DNA from: Nemertoderma westbladi
Taxonomy: Eukaryota > Xenacoelomorpha > Nemertodermatida > Nemertodermatidae
Length of the DNA stretch: 55,011 nt
Assembly: GCA_032718475.1 (NCBI GenBank)
Contig: JAUCBJ010008434.1
Location: 1-55,011 of the forward strand
Reading direction: 5' to 3'
Below the pieces are notes generated by a model, which did no database searches, was not told the DNA's origin, and saw only the letters and a list, made by a program, of their open reading frames with translations. Below, piece by piece: positions 23,901 to 33,260 of the stretch. The translations under genes were made by a program, and so were the position numbers. Numbering within the stretch: position 1 is the first letter of the stretch; every line of letters begins with the position of its first letter.

Positions 23901-26432
23901 GTAGGTGCGTTGTCCACCCCCCAGGACGAACTAGGAGAACGTAGCATAAGGTCAGTGAAAATGGTGGCTATAAAGAATTTCGCTACTACTCAAGCAGACC
24001 TTTATAATTGGGACGAGGATGAGAGCATTCAATATCTTAAGATACCTCGATTCCAGACAGATTATCCTGGAGTGCAAATACTCATCGGCCAAAATGCACA
24101 TGAGGCGCTCGAGACATTGGAGAAACGGCCTGCTCAACCGCAGCCACTACAGACCTATGCGGTAAGAACTAGAGTAGGTTGGTACTTTACTGGCCCTTCC
24201 CGTAGAACTCTCATGGAAAGATTACCGAAAGATCAGGTACATCAAGTGCGAGAATGGGAAGTTGAGAACAGTGAGTTCGACGATCCAACTGAGGGAACTC
24301 CATACTCCTCAGACAATGACGATATACATCAACTCTTCGATGAGGAGAATGCCATCGATCTCCTCAAGGAAAGCGAGACTTGGCAAAATCAAGTGAACTT
24401 ATGTCAACTCCTTCTCCCATCCGAGCGAGACGACTATAACGACGAGCTTAATGACGTCATTGAACGTTATAATGCCAAGACTCGGGATGAACACGCCGTG
24501 AGATTCTTTACTCAAGAGGTCGTAGAGCCCAACTCCTACGATAAGGCCCTATCGGTGGAGGAAGAAAGAGCCAAGCAGATCCAAGCGACAACTACTCGTT
24601 TTCTTAAAGATCAAGGTAGATATGAGATCGGTCTTCCTTTCCGAAAGCGAGTACCAAAGTTCATTAACAACAGACCTTTGGCAGAGAAAAGAATTGCTCA
24701 ACTACATCGACGCCTTACGGCAAATTCTTCAGCTAAAGAAATGTATCAAACGCAGTTGAAGAAGTTTATTAGCAAGGGATATGCGGAGCTAGTACCGGAA
24801 GAAACACCCATAACTGAGAGAACGTATTATTTAACTCACCATTACATTCCCAAACCCGGTAAACCCCATGAAGTACGAGTGGTGTTTGACGGTTCCGCCC
24901 TTTATATGGGCCAATCTCTTAATTCTGAATTGTTACCCGGACCCAACTTACTCCAATCCTTGTTGGGAATACTATTAAGATTAAGACAATATTCCATTGC
25001 TTTCGCCTCAGATATAGAAGGCATGTTCTTACAAGTCAAAGCGCTGGATAGGAATCGAGATAGCCTACGATTTTTGTGGTGGCCTGAAGGAGACCTCAAT
25101 AAGAAACCGGTGGAGTACTGGATGACCATCCAAGCTTTTGGGATAATCTCGAGCCCTTCAAACGCCTGTTCCGTGGTGCGCACCACTGCGGATGACAACC
25201 GAGACGCCTTCTCTAAAGAAGTGATCGACAATATCAAACGAGACATCTACATGGACGATAATCTGAAGTCCCTTCCATCAGTCGAAGAAGCCATTGAGGT
25301 CGCTAAAGGAACGGTAGAATGCTTAAGGAAAGGTGGATTTCGATTAACTAAATTCACCAGCAACTCCCGTGAGTTTCTGGAGTCGATCCCGGTAGAAGAT
25401 CGAGGAGCAAAAGACCTAGATCTAATAAAGGATGATCTCCCAGAAACTAAGACCCTTGGTTTGAAATGGGACACAGAAAGAGATATCCTGTTTTTCCAAC
25501 TAAAACAGCGAGATAATCCAGTTCGGACTAAACGGATATGTTTAAGTATCCTGAGCACTTATTTCGATCCATTGGGATTTATTAGCCCAGTTATATTGAT
25601 TGCTCGGAGTTTAGTACAACAAATGTGGCTTGAAAACCACTCATGGGACGATCCACTTAAGGGAGAATTATTAAAGAAGTGGATGAAATGGGAAGATTCT
25701 CTACCAGCCATCGAAAACTTCATAATTTCCCATTCATATTTTGGTCATGTTCTCCCTACGTATTCATATCAACTCCATGTGTTTGGAGACGCCAGCGATA
25801 TGGGAATAGGTATAGTAGCCTACCTAAGGGTGGAAACTCCGGACGGAATCAAAGTTGCCTTGGTTACCTCTAAGGCATTGATAAACAACAAGTTGAAAGT
25901 TCCTCGAGCAGAGTTAAAAGCGGCTCTATACACTACAGCCATCGGCCGGAATGTAACAGAACAGATCGACTATCCCCTGGAGAAAACTGTCTATTGGACC
26001 GACGCTTTACTCGTGTTGGAGTATATAACCAATGAAGTCTGTCAGTTCAGCGTCTTCGTTACCAACAGAGTAGCTATTATACTCAGTCGCACGACGATGG
26101 ATCAATGGAGACATTGCCCCGGAACGATTAATCCAGCAGACATCGCTTCCAGGGGAGCAACTCCACAAGAACTGGTAGATACTCCAGACTGGTTAGGTGG
26201 ACCCGACTTCCTCTACCAAGAAGAAGAAGAATGGCTTCCTCATCTTACTACAGCAGAAATTAGACAGGCCAAGGGAGCGGAGAAAGTCAAGCCTAAAACT
26301 CAGGCGAGTAAATCGAAGTTATTCAAACCCCCAGTAGATCTGTCTGTACTACATACTTCCGGAGACGACGCTTTGGATCAGAAACCCACAGCCACAAATA
26401 AACCCATTGTGGAAATCCGTGATAAGGATTGA
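20826..26432 (+). CDS. BEL/Pao gag-protease-reverse transcriptase-RNase H polyprotein
   Basis: Open frame of 1868 codons. Residues about 109-192 form an Ala/Glu/Lys/Arg coiled coil built on an 18-residue (54-bp) repeat. About 515-690 is a BEL-type gag domain (KFNGDEMKWLPFNEYY, LRFLIECLEG, VWDTLNIRYGN). About 805-870 holds zinc knuckles, with CYNCLRHGHQRRTC as a clean CCHC. The protease active site is LLDSGSTGTFID near residue 977. The reverse transcriptase spans about 1335-1500 with VVFDGSA, FASDIEGMF and the catalytic IYMDDN near 1475. RNase H follows from about 1650 (VFGDASDMG, VPRAEL, YWTDALLVL, NPADIASRG). The frame stops at TGA 26430-26432, before integrase. Confidence 0.93.
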   Translation: MENQQTLLFPKWKVKRRQRNRIRGMPLTSIFSDYQRFLGDEELRRRLDGLSPNSEGTQRVLDAIDVEMRAANQAKFDERLRITRVQEEQVKKKRIEDRKAAAVAAAVASAEAERKAAEAERKAAAAEAEVERKAAEAERKVAAAEAEAGRKAAEAERKAAAAEAEAGRKAAEAERKAAEAVAEAERRAAEETTQLELENIQENQDCINKQLTASNMQMMNRSTPKRHTSSEEGDTTDTEGKGNRSHLSRRKRTSHRQKLPDLPPAVRRQLNNTNLGSTEPTDQIITIERLPTIVDEPEIIRPVPEATLSVVEKPVLPEPTSQFPLHSTKLPVPSRTAHETVHALDSERNIHDLSPVVPRPPATTLANPASAVEWVDERRRGMDLLLGQMQETVQQFKGTVRESRLELQEVQQSIALERDKLVNTQKGIPTPPVTMCQPVRSEVSHAQGVEPTRIYTASEVETPIVNPIKGNYRPVDNDIPYRPDHNPRNLYTDNSILNNTMAQESFTRQMARTEARQAVKVGEIVKFNGDEMKWLPFNEYYKDNIQNSVLSNGEKLRFLIECLEGSPKLMALKFIGHPDGLRQVWDTLNIRYGNRNNIAGYLYAKLVAPRKFISSGIIEFSDEIQEICRQLDWLGKSHEYQSAMVIRAVASTLPKGGVGTRWDKKVLYMMEQQRQDPTMADLMSFLDGEVKLQLLKLSREKTPENKVSEKPVARRKVTPVCYTDDGESQTSQGEDSGKDTDRSYYVNKMPKDQVSKFKSRTNDRREQVRKTPPTSPKRIQVRKPEERTSVHNVTQSKVSNIKPKCALCDGTHRLNMCDEFLKKSLTERREVMWDKRLCYNCLRHGHQRRTCYSDTRCAKCGAKHHILLHTEFERNSPSQVSDSELHVQFSDVNDTDQSEMEGFYTDEFSDENESCYTINTTVYRALTYEKDTDSDLTLTTSDQQPFWKAPTSNVGIREFPVVQVRVHGPKRSYVVNALLDSGSTGTFIDKELAEDIFAGQPKFRTKLNMSGIMQVWKSTVTADYYVGALSTPQDELGERSIRSVKMVAIKNFATTQADLYNWDEDESIQYLKIPRFQTDYPGVQILIGQNAHEALETLEKRPAQPQPLQTYAVRTRVGWYFTGPSRRTLMERLPKDQVHQVREWEVENSEFDDPTEGTPYSSDNDDIHQLFDEENAIDLLKESETWQNQVNLCQLLLPSERDDYNDELNDVIERYNAKTRDEHAVRFFTQEVVEPNSYDKALSVEEERAKQIQATTTRFLKDQGRYEIGLPFRKRVPKFINNRPLAEKRIAQLHRRLTANSSAKEMYQTQLKKFISKGYAELVPEETPITERTYYLTHHYIPKPGKPHEVRVVFDGSALYMGQSLNSELLPGPNLLQSLLGILLRLRQYSIAFASDIEGMFLQVKALDRNRDSLRFLWWPEGDLNKKPVEYWMTIQAFGIISSPSNACSVVRTTADDNRDAFSKEVIDNIKRDIYMDDNLKSLPSVEEAIEVAKGTVECLRKGGFRLTKFTSNSREFLESIPVEDRGAKDLDLIKDDLPETKTLGLKWDTERDILFFQLKQRDNPVRTKRICLSILSTYFDPLGFISPVILIARSLVQQMWLENHSWDDPLKGELLKKWMKWEDSLPAIENFIISHSYFGHVLPTYSYQLHVFGDASDMGIGIVAYLRVETPDGIKVALVTSKALINNKLKVPRAELKAALYTTAIGRNVTEQIDYPLEKTVYWTDALLVLEYITNEVCQFSVFVTNRVAIILSRTTMDQWRHCPGTINPADIASRGATPQELVDTPDWLGGPDFLYQEEEEWLPHLTTAEIRQAKGAEKVKPKTQASKSKLFKPPVDLSVLHTSGDDALDQKPTATNKPIVEIRDKD
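21150..21400 (+). repeat. 54-bp coding tandem repeat (Ala/Glu coiled coil) in gag
   Basis: The units read roughly KAAEAERKAAAAEAEAGR and are repeated about four times with few changes at DNA level. They lie in frame within the polyprotein. Long antisense frames over this segment are side products of its composition. Confidence 0.85.
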
Positions 26433-28132
26433 AAATCTGGTATACCAGACGTCTCGTAAGGACTCTCACCTCTTCTGCAGAGAGCGATGCATCACTACAG
26501 TTCCTGGAATCGGCTTTGTAAGGCCGTTACATATTTAAAGAGATGTTTTCACCATCACTACTCTGGGATGAAAACAAAGGGTGATACCGCTCCAATCACA
26601 TCAGTGCAGGTCCATGTTATTAAAGACCTTCCTAAATATAAGGTACCCGACAAGTTTCTGAAGGAGAAGATCAGTTATCAGGAGCATGAAGAAACCAACA
26701 AACAGATGCTGAGACTCTTACAATGCTATGAAGATTCCGATAAGTATTTCCTGTTGTTGAGAAATCCACAGATGCGCTTAAGGGATCGTTTCTCTAGCAC
26801 AATGATAGATGGGTTGATACGTGTTGGAGGAAGGTTAACGAATGCCCCATTATCCTTTGATACTAAGTTCCCCATACTCATTAGAAATCTTGAAATACAA
26901 GTCAAGATGATTGTAGATGTTCATAGCAAACTTTATCATGCTGGTAGAGAACGAGTTCTTAGCGAAATTCGAACTCGCTATTATTTTTATAAACCCCGTA
27001 GAGCTCTGAACCAAGTTCTTAGGAACTGTATACCCTGTAGGAGAGCATTCAGTAGGCCTTTAACACAGAGAGAGGCAGAATTACCTAGGGAACGAGTAAG
27101 CTTTTATGAACCACCCTTTACTAATACCGGTGTGGATTTATTTGGCCCTATTGAAGTATATCGTGCTAGGACTATAGTCAAGAGATGGTGTGTAATCTTT
27201 GTTTGTATGACTTGTAGAGCCATCCATCTCGATATGGTGAACGATTTATCTACCAACAGCTTTCTATTAAGCTTACGACGACAAATGCTCGCTTTGGCAC
27301 TAGTAACACGATGAGATCTGATAAGGGAACCAACTTCATTGGTGCCAACAATGAAATCAAAGCTTACGTCAAAGATTGGAACCAAAGACAGGTGGACGAC
27401 CAACTACGAGTAACAGCGTCTAGTTGGACCTTCAACGCCGCCGACGCCCCTTGGTGGGGAGGAAGTTGGGAGAGATTAATAAGAAGTGTGAAGACGGCAT
27501 TTCATTTCATAGTGCCTTGCCGCGCTTATCTCACCGACGAACTTTTGCGGACGTTAATGGAAGAAATCGCCGCCTATCTCAACGAGAGACCGCTTATGCC
27601 AGTCTCATCGAGTCCCGATTCCCTGGAAGCGCTAACACCTGCGCACTTCCTACTGAAGAAACCTGTAGCCATGCTCCCACAATCGGAAATCACAGACGGA
27701 GACGAATACTGCCGACAAACTTGGCAACTCATGCAGTTGTTATCCCGTCGTTTCGCTGACCATTTCGAAAAACATTATCTGCCCACGCTACAACTTCGAA
27801 CTAAGTGGTTTGCGCAGCAAGAAAACGTCAGCGCTGGAGACATGGTGCTTATTGTGGATGTGGATCTTCCACGTAAGCGGTGGCAGACAGGTCGTATAAT
27901 CGAGACGCACATCTCGGATGACGGTTTGGTGCGATCGGTAGAACTCGTCGTCATGCGACGTAACTTCTAGAAACCGGGAATTGTCTTCGAGACGCAGCAG
28001 CTCAATCGCCCAGTGGGACGTTTATGTTTACTGGAAAGAGACAGAGAACTCTCCGGAAACTATGGGAGACAAGATACTCTTCCCACGACCACCTCCCTAA
28101 TCCAACAAACATCTAGGGACTCCCTAACTTAA
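26433..28132 (+). pseudogene. BEL/Pao integrase region, broken by stops and a frameshift
   Basis: Continues the polyprotein frame but with TGA at 26430-26432 and TAA at 26457-26459. From 26487 it reads HHYSSWNRL, then the integrase zinc finger (VHSKLYHAGRERV and NCIPCRRA, an HHCC set) near 26920-27050. The core has the first catalytic Asp in NTGVDLFGP near 27125. The frame changes near 27280-27300. The second Asp lies in MRSDKGTNFIGA (27311) and the Glu in SWERLIRSVK (near 27467). A TAG at 27968-27970 interrupts the C-terminus, but the same frame continues to 28132 with LNRPVGRLCLLE, typical of BEL integrase ends. As read, no intact integrase is made. Confidence 0.85.
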
Positions 28133-29763
28133 CAACGGCTGGAGTGGGTGTGTGACCATATTACTTTATATTTGTATTTGTTTTATTTTTATATTTATGT
28201 ATGTATTATTATGTAATTTTATTTTAATCGTTTTATTTAATTTTATTTAGTAGTATGGTATTTTAGAGATTATTTAGTAGATTAGTGCAATATATATTCG
28301 CGTTTATTATTTAATTACGTATATTATATATTTAGTGCGACGGCGAGAAATAATTCTTTTTCTCTTTCCTTACTGCCCGTATTACATTATCAATACGTGA
28401 CTACAGTAAGATGAAATCTTCGTACTTATTAAAGTACAATAAAGCCACTACTATATTCAAGTATTATTGGTAGGCAGAGTATTAGGAATGCAAAGTTCAG
28501 ATCCTCGTGTCTCGGCTAAACCAAGCTCTGGGTAGACCTTGGAAACGACTTGCCTCTTCACACTGACATTGCTTCGTGCGATATTGCTCTCATAAAACCG
28601 TATATTAAATAATACATATAGTAGCGTGATGTCCCTTTAACAGTAGCGTATAACGCAAAATAAATCTGTTAAACCCTTTGACCATCTGTAATTCTAGTCG
28701 ATTAAGATATCGCGGCACCCACCGATATACTTGAAAGACAAATTTCTAGAATCAATGGTTAACGTCCCCAGACAAGTTCTGGAATAAACTGGTGCCCATC
28801 CTAAATATTAATTATTAATATTTACAAAAATCTGTCAAATATCAGATCCTTAAAATTCTAGTCGATTAAGATATCGTAGCACTTACCGATATTCTTAAAA
28901 GGACAAAATTTCTAGAATCAAGGATCCCAGTCCCCAGACACGTTCTGGAATAAAATTGTGTCTATTTAACATTAAATAATAAAATTTACGGGAATAAATT
29001 TAAATTCAGATATTTCAATGAATTTAATAAATTGTCATTTTATACAATTTATAACATTCCCAAAATTCCATTAATTAATAGATCATGGGAGCGGAGATTC
29101 ACTATATTAAGTGTATTTGTGTGCGAGAATCTCCAATGTATAGTCAATAGCCGATAAAATTCATAGAATCATGTATAAAGGGGATATTGACCATTAAAGA
29201 ATTACTATTAAATAGCATCCCAGATCTGTATGCATGAGAATTACCCTAATTCTACCGCTAGCTTTCCATAATGTCACCATGGCAACAACCATGCTAGAAT
29301 TAGAAGTGAGTTAAAAGAACAATAACAGGCTTGCCCATTGAATAGCATACGGAATAAATAGCACACCGCTAGTATCTAAAGATACATAATAACAACGTGA
29401 CATTCTGGAAGGCACTTGACTAACGGACAAATGACCCGAATGTGTGATAGAATGTGTACAATTTGTGACAGTTACGTGGAATTTGTGCGTTTGTAGGTGA
29501 ATGTTACTACTAAGGTGTGTTTACAGTAGCGAGTCGCAATTGTGAAAGTAACCCTAACTCTCCAGTAAGAACCCGAAGTATATCTAAGCCTTTGGGACGG
29601 ACGGTGGAGTGGCTCGTGCTGGTTGTTGTAGTCGTTGTGCAGCTACGACGTTGGCGATAGGCACATCGGCGAAAGTACACCAGCGCTGAGGATCTTGCAC
29701 TGTCCGGGGGCAGAGAGGGGTAGGCAGCGACGCCCGCTCGCCTAAATATAAACTCATTATAAT
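28133..29763 (+). other. Non-coding stretch between integrase and the extra ORF
   Basis: AT-rich, with no gene seen. A short segment beginning AATTCTAGTCGATTAAGATATCG is duplicated at 28690 and 28854, a 164-bp offset. The last 300 bp become GC-richer. They could hold a splice acceptor or internal start for the downstream ORF, but none can be fixed by eye. Confidence 0.5.
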
Positions 29764-31971
29764 ATGGATAAACTCATAGCAGATATGACTGAGTTGATAG
29801 AAGATGATCTTGGCATCAGGGAGCGATATACTCTACCTTTACAAGCGTTTGTCGATAGCTTGATATGCGGCGACGCTGGTCCAACTACTACGGAGGATGA
29901 TGGTCATTATATCGAACCGCCAATGTCCCCGGAGCAACTTACGCGTGAATTGGACTATAGAAAGTTCACCGCTCGCTATACGCATCGTAATGGTACGTAT
30001 ATGGACTTCTTAACTACCGGCCACCCTATCGATTTACCCGATACGGACGATGTGGATACCGAAAGGGAAATGGTTTTATTTAAATATCATACCCAACGGA
30101 ATCGGAATGATAAGCCAAGAATAGAACACGAGAACTCTATTCGAAACAGACTCGAAAGAGAAGACGTTGAAGAGCCGGATAAACGCAACGACTTCAACGA
30201 TTATCTGGAATTCTTGAGAGAAACATACCTCAATATTGCCAGTCAACAAAATCTCGAAACTCGATATCCTCAAGGTATACATCATGATCCTATGATAGAA
30301 CTCAAACGACTCTATTTCACTATGATGTATCTTACCGCCGATCGACCGCTACCTGTTGTCCCAGATAGCTTCGAACAGATGGAGGAATATTGTAAAACTG
30401 GAGAACGATCACCCGCGTTTCCTCTGCAGGACATGCGTCTTTGGTATTACTGTGACGAATGCCCTAGACCCAATCAGCAAACGGAAAGACATAAACATCC
30501 GCGGAGACGTTGCGCTAAACACAGTTTTACACGATATACTTACGGGAGTTTCGAGCGAAACCTGTTCGACGTGTCCCCTGCGGTCGCTCGACTCAAGCGA
30601 TCCTTGAACAAACCGATGATCAGAGTTCCGGAATACTCGGTCAGACCTCCGCATTCCTCAGTTAGACCTCAAACTCTTGACCCTAATAGTATCACGGATC
30701 CTCCCGAACTGTACTCACTGTTCAAAGATCTAGTGTTACCCGAACAATTGATCTGTGGCACTCCGGTAGTAGGCTCACGAGACATTCGCCAACCCTACCT
30801 AGCTGGATTGGGACGTGGTCATCTAATATCACCGTTTAACCCATACAACCGTCCCGGCTTCACCTCTATCCAACCCGTTACGGAAGTCGAAGAGAGCGTC
30901 GTACGAAATGCATTAGACGCTATTCGGCAGAAAATCGGAAAAGGAACGTACGATTGTTTGGAGAAGCGTAAATTGCAGCAACAAGTCCAAGCGGTGAAGG
31001 AATTAGCTTTACCCCAGTTCGATAGAGAAATACAAAATCTCGAGGAGGACATCGAACGTGGACGAACCTACTCTTTGCAAGAGTTTCTAGATGAGCGTCT
31101 ACAACAACAAGCGGAGGAGAATCAGCTCGAGGAGAGACATATAGAACTGGATGAGAGAGAAGAAGCGGCTTTAGCTCAACCCGAAGCACAAATCCTTATG
31201 ACGGATCTCTACTCTAAAACCATTCTTCATCCCTCGATGGTTCCCCATTTCGGAGACAAACTTTTTGCGACGGCACAACCCCAACCGGTTGATATCAACT
31301 TAAGATCTCGAGATCTTATCGCCGACGCTCCTCTGTTGCAGCGTCCGCCCATCGAACCCGCTCGTGTCGATGGTATACTCGTTGAACCTCCGGACAATAG
31401 AGCAGATCTTGTCCGTCGCATGGTACACGATGTAAACATACGCGCTAGACCTTTACCGGACTCGTTTTATGGGATCAAAGATCACCCTTATTACGTCAAT
31501 CCTAACGATATTACTTCATACCATTTGATCAATTATATCCGTCAAGACCCTGAGTATGGCGATTTATTTATCAACTCGCACCCTGAGTTACAGGAAGTAT
31601 CTCGACGGCCCTACGAATATCGAGCCCGAGAACGCGAGCTGGAAAGAACTATTAAACCAAGGAAGTTTCTCACCACTCACGGTCCGCCTACCGCCATTGC
31701 CCAGACAACCCGTCAAGGACCCGTAGGAGCTGCTGTCCTGAGGCGCGCCCTAAAGGCTGTTAGACCTCGCTCCACGGAAGTTGATATCGATCAACCAGGT
31801 ACCTCGACCGGCGGATACACCGATCGCAATCCGAAACCTTCTGATGCAATTGTATTGCACCCTTCACCCAGAAGTTACAGCCCTCCTAGTAAAGTGGCTC
31901 GCCCCAAAGAGAAAAGGACTCTTGCTAGCCTCAAAAAACTGCGTAAACGCCGTCCGCGTAAGAAAGACTAA
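29764..31971 (+). CDS. Unrecognised 735-residue accessory protein of the BEL element (ORF3)
   Basis: Intact frame of 735 codons from ATG 29764 to TAA 31969-31971, placed where some LTR elements carry env. I do not recognise it. There is no signal peptide or membrane segment, and it is hydrophilic throughout. Residues about 229-252 hold a possible zinc-binding set (CDEC, then HKH, then CAKH). Residues about 400-480 are strongly charged and likely coiled coil (QQQVQAVKELALPQFDREIQ, LEEDIERGR, QQAEENQLEERHIELDER). The C-terminal tail is Pro/Ser-rich and ends in a very basic run (KKLRKRRPRKKD) that resembles a nuclear localisation signal. The last codons lie about 80 bp before the 3' LTR. That it stays open while pol is broken suggests use or recent acquisition. 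A nucleic-acid-binding or accessory structural role is only a guess. Confidence 0.85.
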   Translation: MDKLIADMTELIEDDLGIRERYTLPLQAFVDSLICGDAGPTTTEDDGHYIEPPMSPEQLTRELDYRKFTARYTHRNGTYMDFLTTGHPIDLPDTDDVDTEREMVLFKYHTQRNRNDKPRIEHENSIRNRLEREDVEEPDKRNDFNDYLEFLRETYLNIASQQNLETRYPQGIHHDPMIELKRLYFTMMYLTADRPLPVVPDSFEQMEEYCKTGERSPAFPLQDMRLWYYCDECPRPNQQTERHKHPRRRCAKHSFTRYTYGSFERNLFDVSPAVARLKRSLNKPMIRVPEYSVRPPHSSVRPQTLDPNSITDPPELYSLFKDLVLPEQLICGTPVVGSRDIRQPYLAGLGRGHLISPFNPYNRPGFTSIQPVTEVEESVVRNALDAIRQKIGKGTYDCLEKRKLQQQVQAVKELALPQFDREIQNLEEDIERGRTYSLQEFLDERLQQQAEENQLEERHIELDEREEAALAQPEAQILMTDLYSKTILHPSMVPHFGDKLFATAQPQPVDINLRSRDLIADAPLLQRPPIEPARVDGILVEPPDNRADLVRRMVHDVNIRARPLPDSFYGIKDHPYYVNPNDITSYHLINYIRQDPEYGDLFINSHPELQEVSRRPYEYRARERELERTIKPRKFLTTHGPPTAIAQTTRQGPVGAAVLRRALKAVRPRSTEVDIDQPGTSTGGYTDRNPKPSDAIVLHPSPRSYSPPSKVARPKEKRTLASLKKLRKRRPRKKD

Positions 31972-32040
31972 CTGTTTAGAGTATTTTTATATTTTAGAAA
32001 CTGTGATTTGTTATATTTTATAGACTTAAATCCCATTTTC

Positions 32041-32049
32041 TGGGAGCGG
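32041..32049 (+). promoter_or_regulatory. Possible polypurine tract of the BEL element
   Basis: TGGGAGCGG immediately precedes the 3' LTR. It is short and contains pyrimidines, so it is a weak candidate supported only by its position. Confidence 0.4.
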
Positions 32050-33191
32050 TGTAAAAGCTTTTGCGTCATTAACCGGTTATTTTCCCTTAAAGTACTCTGT
32101 AGTTGGTTTACCAGGCATAAAAAGGCCGTGTCCTTGCTGTACTGGTGTTTTAGAGGACATAAAAGTCATTTCTTCTGTATTTGTACTTTAGAGGACATAA
32201 TCCGCAATCTCGTGACGCGATAAGCTAGATACTCTTGAAAACAGTGTCGCTACCATGACGACGGCTAGCAGCTGATATTGCCACGTCGACATTTCTTTGT
32301 TTCTTTGTTCTCTCGTTGTTCGGTTGACCAATCAGAGCGTTTTTTGTCTCTGTGTTGGAGGTGGATACAGAACTCAGTAGTTCAGTGTTATGTTTTTGCC
32401 CAGAGCCTAAGAACACCGGCTTTTGGCACCTCCGTGTTTCAGTCTTTAGTCTTACATTAGTAGGCTTAATTATAGAACGTATATCTGTTATCTACTCACT
32501 TATTCACTCACTATCCATAAATTACTAATATTACTGCTTTTACTGTCGGTTATTCATTATATTGGTTGATGAAATATTATATCGGAATACTGATCAATAG
32601 TCAGATACCCCACCTTCTTGATATACTAAAGGTTAGAGAGACCGGTTACAAATAAACGATTGCGACCTATGTTAAGTGGTTTGAAGTGAATCTAATGCTA
32701 TTTCATATGCCCGACATAAATTATATGTTGCTCTCTTTATACGTGACCAAATTTAGTGAAGGTCGGCAGATTAGTGTGCAGTATTGTGCAGCATTGTGTA
32801 TGAGTGTAACTGATAACAAAGCATCTCCTAAAGAATGCGCCATATACGTGAATCTATAGCCTTTTCGTTGTGTCTAGTTTAAGTCATAACTCTGTTTACA
32901 TATTTAGAGCGCCACGTCCTAAAGGAACTGTTAATATTTCCCGAAAGTGAATAATATTTGTCAGAGATTATATATTACGATCAGTCGAATAATACAGTAG
33001 GCTTACACCATCAATCATTAAGCTCCGAACTCAGTCTCCCGGGTATATCCAACGGGTGAATGATTGCGCATAGACTGGCTTCGGCTAATGTAGTGTATCA
33101 AATACTCGTCATAGGCTAAAGACTATCTATCATCCAAAAGACATTCTAATTTTGGCAGGTTAAACTGTCAAAGGTCTTAAAAGCGCAGACA
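32050..33191 (+). repeat. 3' LTR of the BEL/Pao element
   Basis: 1142 bp, the same length as the 5' LTR and identical by eye except at 33188. It ends GCGCAGACA and is followed by the AACTA target duplication at 33192-33196. Confidence 0.95.
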
Positions 33192-33260
33192 AACTATGGA
33201 GAATCGGGAAGCCTGGAAGGATCTCATTTCCACTGTCCGAGTTCGCTCCACCTAGTAGTA
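33192..33260 (+). pseudogene. C-terminal end of the interrupted RTE-like LINE
   Basis: After the AACTA duplication the LINE frame resumes with codons for MENREAWKDL and ends at a TAG (33253-33255). This is the family-typical DREAWR-like terminus. A short (TAG)n run follows, like the microsatellite tails of RTE elements. It proves that the BEL element landed in this LINE. Confidence 0.85.

Larger units (their letters stand above)
16619..33191 (+). mobile_element. Complete 16.6-kb BEL/Pao LTR retrotransposon
   Basis: Bounded by two 1142-bp LTRs (16619-17760 and 32050-33191) that start TG and end CA, with a perfect 5-bp target duplication outside. Order inside: leader (17761-19945), N-terminal gag frame, gag-protease-reverse transcriptase-RNase H frame, integrase, a 1.6-kb non-coding stretch, an extra 735-codon ORF, and a short purine tract before the 3' LTR. 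The gag domain, zinc knuckles, YMDD-type reverse transcriptase and integrase are of BEL/Pao type. At 16.6 kb it is well above the usual 5-10 kb of such elements. The excess comes from the long leader, the post-integrase stretch and the extra ORF. It sits inside an RTE-like LINE. Confidence 0.93.

Noticed and set aside
29764-31971. Envelope glycoprotein
   Set aside because: The position fits, but there is no signal peptide, membrane anchor, fusion segment or cysteine pattern of a surface protein.
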